DNA of 64,000 nucleotides, taken from contig JBBCJT010000030.1 of assembly GCA_037190665.1 (NCBI GenBank), positions 7,481-71,480 on the forward strand. The letters are read 5' to 3'. A model generated the notes under the pieces. It saw only the letters and a list, made by a program, of their open reading frames with translations, was not told the DNA's origin and ran no database searches. Of this stretch, positions 14,137 through 22,249 are shown one piece after another. Position 1 is the stretch's first letter, and every line of letters begins with the position of its first letter. The DNA comes from JBBCJT01 sp037190665 (GTDB taxonomy: Bacteria > Pseudomonadota > Alphaproteobacteria > Acetobacterales > Acetobacteraceae). The position numbers and the translations under genes are program-made.

Positions 14137-15339
14137 CTATCGGCGCAGCGCCAGCGCGACGACCAGCGCGATCACCGCGAGCTGCCCCGCGGCCGCAAGG
14201 GTGGCAACCGCCCAGGATCCGCTATGGGTCACGATCAGCGTGAAGATGGCGGGGCCGGCGAGGTATCCGGCAAAGGTGAAGAGCGTCGACCCCGACGTCG
14301 CCACGGAAACATCCGCGGGCCGCACGATGCGCGCGACCTCGGCGAGGTAGATGCCGTTCCAGCTCGCGGCGAAGAAGCCGACCAGGGCGGATAGCAGGTA
14401 GGTCAGCACCGGCCACGCGCCGAGCGGCGCGACCGCGTAGCCGAGCGCGATGAACGACGCGACGAAGGCCTGCGCCAGCAGATTGGCCGAGGGCCGGCCG
14501 GTGTAGTCGGCGAACCAGCCCAGGATGATCCGCGCGACCACGCCGCCACCCTGCATGCAGGCGAAGGCCATGCCCGCCTGCACCAGCGTCAGCCCGTGCT
14601 CCGCGGTCAGCCAGGTGACCGTGAAGGTGAACAGGCATCCCTGCAGCACGGCGAAGGACATCGCCAGCAGCGTCAGCGGCCCGAGCGCCGGATCCAGCCG
14701 CAATGCCGCGATCGGCGCCATCCACGTCGCCCGGCTGAAGATGGCGGACGGGCGCAGGCTCTGCGTGGAATCGCGTTCGGTATCCAATGTCGCCTGCAGC
14801 GGCTGGATGACGAGGGCCGCGGCCAGCGCGATCACCACCGTCGCCAGAACCGCGACGGACCATCCGAACGCCGCGGCAATCGGCGCGATCATCAGCCCCG
14901 CCATCGCCCCGCCCAGGGGCGCGCCGGCCTGCTTGATGGAGAAGATGAGCGTGCGGCGTCCGGGCGGCGCGGTCGTCGCGAGAATGCGGCTTCCGGCCGG
15001 CGGGGACGGGCCGTAGCCGATCCCAAGCAGCAGCGAGGCGACCATCAGCGCCGGCGCGAATCCGGTGGTGGCGACCACCATGGCGAACGCCGACAGGGCT
15101 GCGCCGGCCTGCAACGTCCTGACCGGGCCCCATCGCGAGAGAAACGGGTTCCCCAGCAGCAGGAACAGCATCGTGCCTGCCGCAACCAGTGCGGAGAGGT
15201 TGCCGATGCTCTGCGGCGACAGGCCGGCGCTCGCGGTGATCAGCGGCGCGATCACCGCCAGGCTCTGGGTAAGCAGGGAAGCGACGGTCTGCATCAGCAG
15301 CGTGGCCGAGAGCGCGACTACCCAGGCCGGCGGCGCCAT
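14137..15339 (-). CDS. MFS transporter (second of a related pair)
   Basis: This 400-residue, 12-helix MFS protein is a paralogue of the preceding permease in opposite orientation, with the same R-T-L-I-F-S-I-K-Q-A-G-A-P-L-G-G block and A-S-W-N-G-I-Y-L-A-E-V near the end. ATG 15339 is chosen because AAGGA lies nine bases upstream and because it aligns with the sister protein's start (P-x-W-x-x-A-L-x-x-T-L-L-x-Q). Longer starts at 15360 or 15420 are possible. The two genes are tail to tail with a 55-bp gap. This one probably exchanges or exports a related acid. Confidence 0.82.
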   Translation of the reverse strand: MAPPAWVVALSATLLMQTVASLLTQSLAVIAPLITASAGLSPQSIGNLSALVAAGTMLFLLLGNPFLSRWGPVRTLQAGAALSAFAMVVATTGFAPALMVASLLLGIGYGPSPPAGSRILATTAPPGRRTLIFSIKQAGAPLGGAMAGLMIAPIAAAFGWSVAVLATVVIALAAALVIQPLQATLDTERDSTQSLRPSAIFSRATWMAPIAALRLDPALGPLTLLAMSFAVLQGCLFTFTVTWLTAEHGLTLVQAGMAFACMQGGGVVARIILGWFADYTGRPSANLLAQAFVASFIALGYAVAPLGAWPVLTYLLSALVGFFAASWNGIYLAEVARIVRPADVSVATSGSTLFTFAGYLAGPAIFTLIVTHSGSWAVATLAAAGQLAVIALVVALALRR

Positions 15340-15465
15340 GCCGTGGCTTCCTTGCGACATGCTCGTAAGACCTTGTGGAATACAGCCGGGGCTGTCCATG
15401 GTTACGGCTGCATATCGCAATCGTCGTCAGTGCGCGGCCGCTGGCAGGCAGTGGGTGGGACCCCG

Positions 15466-16260
15466 GTGAGTGCTGATACGCGACTTGTAGGCAAAGTGGT
15501 GTTCATCGCGGGCGGTGGCGGCGGCATCGGCAGCGCCGCATGCCGCGCCTTCGCGGATGCGGGAGCGATCGTCGTCGCCGCCGATCATCTGGAGGATCGG
15601 GCGGAGGCGGCGGCGCAAACGGTGCGCGACGCGGGCGGAACGGCGATGGCGGTCGCAACGGACGTGACCTCCGACGACAGCGTCGCAGCGGCCGTTGCGC
15701 TGACGCGGGAACGCTTCGGGCGGCTCGACGTGCTGTACAACTGCGCGGGCGGGACCGATCCGGCCGACGGGCCGGTGACCGAGGTCCCGCTCGATGTCTT
15801 CGAGCGCACCATCAACCTCGATCTTCGCGGCACCTTCCTCTGCTGCCGGCATGCGATTCCGGAGATCATCCGCGCCGGCGGCGGGGCAGTCATCAACATG
15901 TCGTCCGGTGCCGCGCTGCGCGGCGCGAACCCGGCGCACTGCTACAGCGCGGCCAAGGGCGCGATCCTGTCGCTGACGCGCGCGCTCGCGGGCCACTACG
16001 CCAGGCAGGGCGTGCGGGTGAACTGCATCGCCTCGGGCCGCGTGATGACGGAGCGCGTGATCCGGACATTCGGCACGCTGGAGGAAGCCGCAACTCCGGG
16101 GCGCGACCCGCAGGATCCGCTGGGCCGGCTTCGCGAGTATCCGTTCTGGATCGGGGACCCCGAGCACATCGCCGCCACCGCGGTGTTCCTGGCGTCCGAC
16201 GCTGCAAGGATGATCACCGGCGCGACCATAGCCGCCGATGGCGGGCGGTCGGCCTATTGA
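15466..16260 (+). CDS. short-chain dehydrogenase/reductase (SDR)
   Basis: The 264-residue protein is a classical SDR. The NAD(P) loop is GGGGGIG (16-22). The N-C-A-G-G motif is at 92-96. The catalytic triad is S146/S147, Y160 and K164 (CYSAAKG). The acidic D40 after the second strand points to NAD(H). It starts with GTG, preceded by GGTGGGA. It likely oxidises a hydroxyacyl-CoA or alcohol intermediate. It begins a co-directional run with a Bug protein, a hydrolase and two CMD proteins. Confidence 0.88.
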   Translation: MSADTRLVGKVVFIAGGGGGIGSAACRAFADAGAIVVAADHLEDRAEAAAQTVRDAGGTAMAVATDVTSDDSVAAAVALTRERFGRLDVLYNCAGGTDPADGPVTEVPLDVFERTINLDLRGTFLCCRHAIPEIIRAGGGAVINMSSGAALRGANPAHCYSAAKGAILSLTRALAGHYARQGVRVNCIASGRVMTERVIRTFGTLEEAATPGRDPQDPLGRLREYPFWIGDPEHIAATAVFLASDAARMITGATIAADGGRSAY

Positions 16261-16273
16261 GGGGGAAGCCGCC

Positions 16274-17254
16274 ATGAGAGACGCCGTCACACGACGCCTT
16301 TTCATCGCCGGAACCGGCGCGACGCTTGCCGCGCCCGCCCGGGCGCAGGCCGCATGGCCGACGCGCAGCGTCCGCCTTCTGGTCGGCTATCCGGCGGGCG
16401 GGGCGAACGACCTCGTCATGCGCGGCATCGCCGCCCCGCTCGGCGATACGCTGGGCCAGCCGGTCGTGGTCGAGAACCGGGCCGGTGCGGCCGGCGGGAT
16501 CGCCGCGGATGCCGCCGCGAAGGCCGCGCCGGATGGCTACACGCTGTTCTCGATCTCCAGCGCGCACGTGTTGGCGCCCAGCGTGCGGCGCAACCTGACC
16601 TGGGATCCGGTGCGGGATTTCACGCCGATCGCGCTGGGTGCGCGCTCGCCCTACTTCCTCATGGTCCACAAGGACTTCCCGGCGCGGAACGTGGCCGAGT
16701 TCGTCGCCTACGTGAAGTCGCGCCCGCCGGGGTCGATCAGCTACGCATCCTCCGGCGTGGGGGCGGGGCCGCACCTGACGACGAGCCTGTTCATGCATGT
16801 CGCCGGCATACGGCTGGACCACGTTCCGTATCGTGGAGACGCCGACGCGCTGATCGACATCACCACCGGCCGGGTGCCATGCGCCTTCCTGTCGGTCGCG
16901 CCGGCGCTGCCGCATGTCGCGGCGGGCAGCATCCGCGTGCTCGCGGTATCGGGCGCGGAGCGCCTGTCGGTCGTTCCCGATGTGCCGACCGTGGCGGAAT
17001 CCGGCTATCCCGGCTTCGCGATGGATGCGTGGTGGGGCGTTTGCGGCCCGGCGGGCCTGCCCGCACCCGTCGTCCAGCGCGTTGCCGCCGCGATGCGGCC
17101 GATCCTGGATGCGCCGGCCTTCCACGAACGCTACGCCGCCATGGGCGTGGTTCCGGGAAAGCTCGGGACCGAGGCCTTCGCGGAGCTGATCCGCAACGAT
17201 CGGGCCCGCTTCGACCAGATCGTGCGCGATGCCGGAATCGAACCGCAGGACTGA
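16274..17254 (+). CDS. Bug/TctC family tripartite-tricarboxylate-type binding protein
   Basis: This 326-residue exported protein has an RR-containing signal (about 1-26, ending ARAQA) and the Bug fold: V-G-Y-P-A-G-G-A-N-D near the N-terminus, V-E-N-R-A-G-A-A-G-G, A-P-D-G-Y-T-L, Y-A-S-S-G-V-G and V-P-Y-R-G. Such proteins bind carboxylates or amides in the periplasm. A GGGGGAAG ribosome site precedes ATG 16274. No TctA or TctB membrane genes are in the window, which is normal for the many orphan Bug genes of this group. It presumably presents the pathway's acid. Confidence 0.9.
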   Translation: MRDAVTRRLFIAGTGATLAAPARAQAAWPTRSVRLLVGYPAGGANDLVMRGIAAPLGDTLGQPVVVENRAGAAGGIAADAAAKAAPDGYTLFSISSAHVLAPSVRRNLTWDPVRDFTPIALGARSPYFLMVHKDFPARNVAEFVAYVKSRPPGSISYASSGVGAGPHLTTSLFMHVAGIRLDHVPYRGDADALIDITTGRVPCAFLSVAPALPHVAAGSIRVLAVSGAERLSVVPDVPTVAESGYPGFAMDAWWGVCGPAGLPAPVVQRVAAAMRPILDAPAFHERYAAMGVVPGKLGTEAFAELIRNDRARFDQIVRDAGIEPQD

Positions 17255-17262
17255 ACGAGGGC

Positions 17263-18084
17263 ATGACCGAACCCGCATACTTCACGACCAGCGACGACGA
17301 GCGGATCGCCTACTACATCGACGACTTCACCGATCCGTGGCGCGAGGCGCCGGCGATGCTGCTGCTGCATTCGGCGATGGGCAACTCCCGGCGCTTCCAT
17401 GCCTGGGTGCCGGGGCTCGCGCGGCACTTCCGGCTCATACGGACCGACCTGCGCGGCCACGGCAGGTCGAGCGTGCCGCCGCCGGAAAAGCCGCTGACCA
17501 TGGATCGCCTCGTCGATGACGTCGAGGAGCTGATGGCGACGCTCGGCATCGGTGCCGCCCATGTCACGGCGAATTCGGCCGGCGGGTATGTCGCGCAGAA
17601 CCTCGCGCTCCGTTCGCCGGACAAGGTGCAGAGCCTCGCGCTGGTCGGTTCCACGCCCGGGCTCAGCCCGAGCGCGCTGGAATGGCTGCCGCGGATCGAG
17701 AGGGAGGGGCTGACGCCCTTCCTTGCCGATACCATCGCCATGCGCTTCGACCTGGCGACCACGGATCCCGGCATGGTCGAATGGTTCCTGAAGCAGACCG
17801 CCGAGAACGACCAGGATTTCGTCGTCCGCTTCATCGGCTACACCGCCACGCAGGAATGGAGCGGCGAGCTTCACCGCATCCGTTGCCCGACGCTGGTGAT
17901 CCTGCCCGGCGGGGAGACGGTCGGAAGCGCCAACAGCTACGACGCGATGCGCGAGCGCATCCCCGATGTGCGCATGATCGAGTATCCGCACATGCCGCAC
18001 AACATCGCCGACATGCTCGCCGACCGTTGCGTGGCGGACATCCTCCGCTTCCACCGCGACAAGTTCGGTTATCCGAAGGGCTGA
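17263..18084 (+). CDS. alpha/beta hydrolase, 3-oxoadipate enol-lactonase-like
   Basis: The 273-residue hydrolase has an H-S-A-M-G oxyanion loop (36-40), R-G-H-G near 64-67 and a C-terminal histidine in PHMPHNIAD. The nucleophile elbow reads A-N-S-A-G (S105) where the paralogue at 21403-22221 has the usual G-L-S-A-G, so the first glycine is alanine here. The overall pattern fits enol-lactonases of the PcaD type, which cleave a lactone. CMD proteins encoded right after it often partner with such lactonases. It starts nine bases after the Bug gene. Confidence 0.85.
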   Translation: MTEPAYFTTSDDERIAYYIDDFTDPWREAPAMLLLHSAMGNSRRFHAWVPGLARHFRLIRTDLRGHGRSSVPPPEKPLTMDRLVDDVEELMATLGIGAAHVTANSAGGYVAQNLALRSPDKVQSLALVGSTPGLSPSALEWLPRIEREGLTPFLADTIAMRFDLATTDPGMVEWFLKQTAENDQDFVVRFIGYTATQEWSGELHRIRCPTLVILPGGETVGSANSYDAMRERIPDVRMIEYPHMPHNIADMLADRCVADILRFHRDKFGYPKG

Positions 18085-18091
18085 CATCCGC

Positions 18092-18694
18092 ATGCCACAC
18101 CTTCCCGACGCGCTCGAGCACGGGCCTCCCGAGAGCAAGGACGTGTTCCGCAAGGTCGCCGCCAGCCGTGGCTTCGTCTCCAACCTCCTGCGCTCGCTCG
18201 GCCACGCGCCGGAGGGGCTGAACCGCTACATGATGCTCGGCCATTACGCGCGCTATGCGACCGATCTCACGGAAGTGCAGCGCGAGCTGGTGATCTGCAT
18301 CGTCGGGCGGGGTATCCTCTATGCTTGGGCGCATCATGCTCCGATGGCGGTGCAGGCGGGGCTGAGCGAGGCCCAGATGACCGAGATCCGGGCCGGGCAT
18401 ACGCCGGCCGATCTTCCGGCCGCGGAACGCGCGCTCTGCGACTTCACCTTCGCCTACGGCACCTTCAAGGGCATCCCGGCGGAGACATGGGCGGCTCTGC
18501 TGCGGCATTTCACCCCGCGGCAGGCCACGGACATCGCGCTGACCGCGGCGTACTACCTCGCGGCCGGCTCGCTCATCATCGGCATGGATCTGGAGATCGA
18601 GCCGCCGGAGATCCTCGCGCAGGAGGTCGCCTGGCAGGCGAAGCCGCGCGACGCCACGGGGCAGGTGCAGGCCGACCCGTCCGGGAGCGCGTGA
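18092..18694 (+). CDS. carboxymuconolactone decarboxylase (CMD) family protein, first copy
   Basis: This 200-residue all-helical protein has the CMD pattern L-T-E-V-Q-R-E-L-V-I-C-I-V-G-R followed by Y-A-W-A-H-H-A-P-M-A-V-Q-A-G-L. It lacks the C-x-x-C pair of AhpD peroxidases, so a decarboxylase-like or structural role is more likely. With the neighbouring lactonase-like hydrolase it recalls the protocatechuate (pca) ring-cleavage branch, but no dioxygenase or cycloisomerase is present. It is followed three bases later by a second CMD gene. Confidence 0.82.
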   Translation: MPHLPDALEHGPPESKDVFRKVAASRGFVSNLLRSLGHAPEGLNRYMMLGHYARYATDLTEVQRELVICIVGRGILYAWAHHAPMAVQAGLSEAQMTEIRAGHTPADLPAAERALCDFTFAYGTFKGIPAETWAALLRHFTPRQATDIALTAAYYLAAGSLIIGMDLEIEPPEILAQEVAWQAKPRDATGQVQADPSGSA

Positions 18695-18696
18695 TC

Positions 18697-19263
18697 ATGC
18701 GACTGCCAGAAGCCGACCCGGCGCAATCCCCGGAGCTGGAGGCGGCCTACGCCGCCTTCCGGGGCACGCGCGGCATCGTCTCGAACGTCATGCGGTCCTT
18801 CGGCCACGCGCCGGCCGGCCTCGCCGCGATCGCTGAGCTTGGGCGCTACTGCCGCTATGAGACGGGCCTGACGGAGCTGCAGAAGGAACTCGTCATCCTG
18901 ATCACCGGGCGCGGGGTCGCCTATGCCTGGCATCATCATGCGCCTCTCGGCCGGCAGGCCGGGCTCACGGAGGAGCAGCTCGCCGCAATGCGCGACGGGC
19001 GCACGCCGGAGGGGCTGAGCGAGACCGATACCGCGCTCTGCGACTACGTCGCCGCCTATGCGTCCCTCAAGGGCGTGCCGCAGCCGGTGTTCGCCCGGCT
19101 TTCCGCGCTGATGACGCCGCGCCAGATCACCGACGTGAACATCATCTCGGGCTACTATCTCTGCATCGCGGCGAGCGTCGTCGCGATGGAAGTGCAGCCC
19201 GATCCGCCGCGCGTGCTCGAAGCCGCGGTCGGCTTCCATCAGGGTCGGACAGGGGAAGGCTGA
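18697..19263 (+). CDS. carboxymuconolactone decarboxylase (CMD) family protein, second copy
   Basis: The 188-residue protein is a diverged paralogue of the one just upstream, sharing R-G-[FI]-V-S-N-[LV]-[LM]-R-S-[LF]-G-H-A-P, L-T-E-[LV]-Q and Y-A-W-x-H-H-A-P. It too has no C-x-x-C motif. GGGAG nine bases before ATG 18697 supports the start. Two adjacent copies suggest a heteromeric complex, since CMD proteins usually form rings. Its histidine-rich W-H-H-H-A-P segment may be part of the active site. Confidence 0.82.
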   Translation: MRLPEADPAQSPELEAAYAAFRGTRGIVSNVMRSFGHAPAGLAAIAELGRYCRYETGLTELQKELVILITGRGVAYAWHHHAPLGRQAGLTEEQLAAMRDGRTPEGLSETDTALCDYVAAYASLKGVPQPVFARLSALMTPRQITDVNIISGYYLCIAASVVAMEVQPDPPRVLEAAVGFHQGRTGEG

Positions 19264-19288
19264 GGCCGCTCCCGTGCGAAGGAGCGGG

Positions 19289-20311
19289 TCAGCCTGTGGA
19301 GCCGGTCAGCGAGTCCAGATGCGAGATCACCGCGGCGTTCGCAGGGACCGCCATCCCGAGCCGCCGGGCCTGCGCGACGACGGCGCCGTTGATCAGGGAC
19401 ACCTCCGTCCGCCGGCCGCGTGCGAGGTCCTGCGCCATGCCGCTGATCGCGGCGGGGTCCACCTTCTGCCCGTAACGCTGCAACCCGTCTTCCACCTGCG
19501 CAAGCGCGGCACTGTCACCGTGCGCGGCGGCGGTCCAGGTCGCGCCCGCGATGCCGCAGATGCCGTCGAGGGTCACGCCCGCCGCAGCCGCCACGCGCAC
19601 AACCTCGAAGCCCAGCGCGGACAGTTCGGCGCGCAAGGCAGGATCGAGGAACAGCGAGCGCAGGCTGGTGCGCCTGACGGCGCAGAGCGGCGAGGTCATG
19701 CAGTTGAAGACCAGCTTCGTCCAGCGGGCGGCGCGAAGATCGTCCACGGCCTCCGCACCATCCACCTGCCCGAGCAGGGCGGTCAGCGCATGGATGCGGG
19801 GCGTGGCGAGGCCGGCAGTCTCCCCGATCCGGAAGGTCGCGGGGCCGCCGTCGCCGCGGCGGCGATGGCGCCGCATGTGGCCCGGCTCGACAAGGTTCGC
19901 GAACAGCCCCGTCACGATGCAGCCCATGACCCGCGCCGGGCCGATCTGCTGGGCGAGATCGAAATCCGCGAGCGCGTTGAGCGTCACGAGATAGGGGCCA
20001 TCGTAGTGCGGTTCGATGGCCGCAAGCGCGGCGGGCGCGTCCGCGAGCTTGGGGCAGAGGATCACGAGGCGCGGCGCAAGCGCGCGGATGTCGCTCGCAG
20101 CGTCGATCGTTCCGACCGGCACGCGGAAGTCGCCCGCCGGCTCCTCGACGAAGATGCCGCGGTCCCGGATCGCCTCGCGGTTCGGCGCCCAGTTTTCGAG
20201 CACGCGGACCGTTTCGCCGCTGCGCGCCAGATGCGCCGCGATGTAGGCGCCCACGGCTCCCGCGCCCACCACCAGCACCGCGCGGTCATCGTGGCCATCG
20301 GATCTGTTCAT
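19289..20311 (-). CDS. ketopantoate reductase family (PanE/ApbA-like) oxidoreductase
   Basis: The 340-residue protein has a Rossmann fold with V-V-G-A-G-A-V-G-A-Y (14-23) and the C-terminal ApbA domain, including the lysine in R-W-T-K-L-V-F-N-C-M. PanE-type enzymes reduce a 2-oxo acid with NADPH, usually 2-dehydropantoate. In this cluster, with no other pantothenate gene, it more likely reduces a pathway keto acid. It lies between the CMD genes (convergent) and the DapA-like gene (divergent, 56-bp gap). Confidence 0.85.
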   Translation of the reverse strand: MNRSDGHDDRAVLVVGAGAVGAYIAAHLARSGETVRVLENWAPNREAIRDRGIFVEEPAGDFRVPVGTIDAASDIRALAPRLVILCPKLADAPAALAAIEPHYDGPYLVTLNALADFDLAQQIGPARVMGCIVTGLFANLVEPGHMRRHRRRGDGGPATFRIGETAGLATPRIHALTALLGQVDGAEAVDDLRAARWTKLVFNCMTSPLCAVRRTSLRSLFLDPALRAELSALGFEVVRVAAAAGVTLDGICGIAGATWTAAAHGDSAALAQVEDGLQRYGQKVDPAAISGMAQDLARGRRTEVSLINGAVVAQARRLGMAVPANAAVISHLDSLTGSTG

Positions 20312-20367
20312 GGGGCACGGCTTTCGGACATGTGCGGATCCAGTCGGCGGCGGGCGGCGTCGCCAGC

Positions 20368-21339
20368 ATGAGGTACGCGGCGGGCGAAGCGCGCGAGTGG
20401 GTGAGGGAGACGCTGCGCGGCTATCTGGCCGTGCTCTATACGCCCTTCGACGCGGACGGGGCGATCGACGAGGCGGGATTGCGGCACAACGTGCGCGCAA
20501 CGCTCGCATTGCCGGGAGTGGGCGGGCTGTCGGTGAACTCCCTGCATCAGGAGTTCTGGACGCTGACCGATGCCGAACGTTTCCGGCTGGTGGAGATCGT
20601 GCTGGATGAGGCGGGCGGACGCGCGCCGGTGGTCATCGGGTGCAGCGATCCCTCGGCGGCCAAGGCGGTCGTTTATGCGCGGCACGCGGCGGCGCATGGG
20701 GCCGACCTCGTCATGGTCTGGCCGCCCTTCTACGGGCCGCGCTCCGCGTCCGGCGTGCGCGACTACTACGAATACATCGCGCAGAGGATCGGGATCGGGC
20801 TGATCGCCTACAGCACGACGCTGCCGGAACTCGGCTTCTACCTCGCGCCGGAGCAGGTGGAGGCGCTTCTGCCGCTCCGCGAGATATGCGCGGTGCAGAA
20901 CACGACGCTCAACCTCGCGCAGTACGCCGCCATGATGGAGCGCGTGGGCGCCAGCATCGCGGTGGCGACATCGCTTGAGGAGTATCACCTCCACGGGCAA
21001 CTCGCCTTTCCGGAGCGCGCGCCCCGGTTCCTGATCGGATCGTCGCGGCCGATCTTCTGCCAGAGTGCCGCGAAGCCGCATTGCGGCGCGTTCATCGCGG
21101 CGCTGGAACGTGGCGAGTTCCGGGAAGCGGCGCGCCATGCGCGGACTATCATGTCCATCGCCGAGAACCTGCAGAGCCGCTACTTCGCGCGCGGCTTCCA
21201 CCATGTGGGCGTGTTCAAGGCGATGGCCGGGCTGCTGGGCATGCGGACCGGACCGGTGCGGCCCGGCATCGCCCCATGCGATCCGCGTGAGCTTGAGGAA
21301 TGCACGGCCGTGCTGCGGGAAGCGGGATTGATCGGATAG
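20368..21339 (+). CDS. DapA/DHDPS-fold protein without the Schiff-base lysine
   Basis: The 323-residue protein aligns over its length with dihydrodipicolinate synthase/N-acetylneuraminate lyase enzymes: L-Y-T-P-F-D-A-D-G-x-I-D (23-34), G-A-D-L-V-M-V-W-P-P-F-Y and the catalytic tyrosine region Y148. Where the family has I-V-G-I-K-E, it has ICAVQN, so the Schiff-base lysine is Q177. The T-T-G-E loop is S-L-H-Q-E. Classical class I aldolase chemistry should therefore be impossible. It may use another mechanism or bind ligand only. ATG 20368 is preferred to GTG 20332, which would leave only 20 bases to the divergent gene. Confidence 0.8.
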   Translation: MRYAAGEAREWVRETLRGYLAVLYTPFDADGAIDEAGLRHNVRATLALPGVGGLSVNSLHQEFWTLTDAERFRLVEIVLDEAGGRAPVVIGCSDPSAAKAVVYARHAAAHGADLVMVWPPFYGPRSASGVRDYYEYIAQRIGIGLIAYSTTLPELGFYLAPEQVEALLPLREICAVQNTTLNLAQYAAMMERVGASIAVATSLEEYHLHGQLAFPERAPRFLIGSSRPIFCQSAAKPHCGAFIAALERGEFREAARHARTIMSIAENLQSRYFARGFHHVGVFKAMAGLLGMRTGPVRPGIAPCDPRELEECTAVLREAGLIG

Positions 21340-21371
21340 GCCCCCGCGCGATCCGCGGAGGCGCGAGGGCC
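21339..21371. terminator. hairpin between convergent genes
   Basis: An 11-bp stem with one mismatch (GGCCCCCGCGC with GCGCGAGGGCC) lies between the DapA-like gene and the convergent hydrolase. Confidence 0.6.
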
Positions 21372-21402
21372 GCCCGTCACACACCTGCCGGGCGTGCCTC
21401 AC

Positions 21403-22221
21403 TCATGCACGCTGCGCCGCGATGAAGCGCAGCACCTCCTGCGCGCAGCGTTCCGGTGCGGCATCGCCGATATTGTGCGGCATGCCCTCGAAGCTCACGA
21501 GCTGCGCCTTCGGGATCGCCCTTGCCATCTGCTCATAGGTGCTGTTCTCGCCGATCGGCTCGTGGCCGGGTGCGACGATCAGCGTGGGGCAGGCGATGCG
21601 CGGCAGGTCCTCGCTCCAGTCGCGGCTGGACATGTGCGTGACGAACCGGCCGATATAGGCGGGGTCGTTGGTCGCGACCTGCCGGCAGAACCAGTCCACC
21701 AGCGCCGGATCGACATCGGACCCGAAGCGGTCGGAAGCCGTCGCGCGGACGAATCTCTCGATCCCCACCTCCGCGATGCGCCCGGGCCATGTCGCGGCCT
21801 GTGTGCCTTTCAGTCCCGGCGTGGAGGCAAAGAGGCAGAGGGTCTCCACACGCTCCGGCGACTCGATCGCCAGCCGCTGTCCCACGTACCCGCCGGCGGA
21901 CAGGCCGACGGCATGGACCCGCGCGACGCCGAGCGTATCCAGCAGCTCCCGCGCGTCCTGCACCAGCCGCTCGAGGCTGAACGGGACATCCTCGGACGGA
22001 ATCTGGGAGGCGCCATGGCCGCGCAGTTCGAGGCTGATCGTCGGATGCTCCCGTGCAATCACGGGTATCCAGCCGTACCAGCGGCGATAGCGCCCCATGG
22101 CCGCGTGCAGCATCAGGACCGGCGTGCCGGGCTCGCGCCATGGCCGGGTAAAATCGTCCACGCGATAGGCAAGCTTCACGCCGTCGCCCGTCGTGAAGAA
22201 GGACATGGTGGGGGCGATCAT
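21403..22221 (-). CDS. alpha/beta hydrolase, second lactonase-like copy
   Basis: This 272-residue paralogue of the 17263-18084 hydrolase shares F-T-T-x-D, the D-D-F-T-x-P-W-R-E segment, R-G-H-G, S-T-P-G-L and the P-H-N-I motif near the catalytic histidine. It keeps a normal nucleophile elbow, G-L-S-A-G (S108). GGAGG nine bases before ATG 22221 fixes the start. It is 28 bases downstream of the M28-like gene and probably in one operon with it and the Bug gene. Substrate unknown. Confidence 0.85.
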   Translation of the reverse strand: MIAPTMSFFTTGDGVKLAYRVDDFTRPWREPGTPVLMLHAAMGRYRRWYGWIPVIAREHPTISLELRGHGASQIPSEDVPFSLERLVQDARELLDTLGVARVHAVGLSAGGYVGQRLAIESPERVETLCLFASTPGLKGTQAATWPGRIAEVGIERFVRATASDRFGSDVDPALVDWFCRQVATNDPAYIGRFVTHMSSRDWSEDLPRIACPTLIVAPGHEPIGENSTYEQMARAIPKAQLVSFEGMPHNIGDAAPERCAQEVLRFIAAQRA

Positions 22222-22249
22222 CGCGAACGCCCTCCGCCGCGTTGCCCTG

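Noticed and set aside
14596..15465. A long N-terminal extension of the SDR
   Set aside because: It is antisense to the MFS gene and shows no SDR features; the GTG at 15466 gives a normal-length enzyme.
17263..19263. The hydrolase plus CMD genes as pcaD and pcaC of the protocatechuate pathway
   Set aside because: No dioxygenase or cycloisomerase gene is linked, there are two CMD copies, and the surrounding genes are CoA- and hotdog-based.
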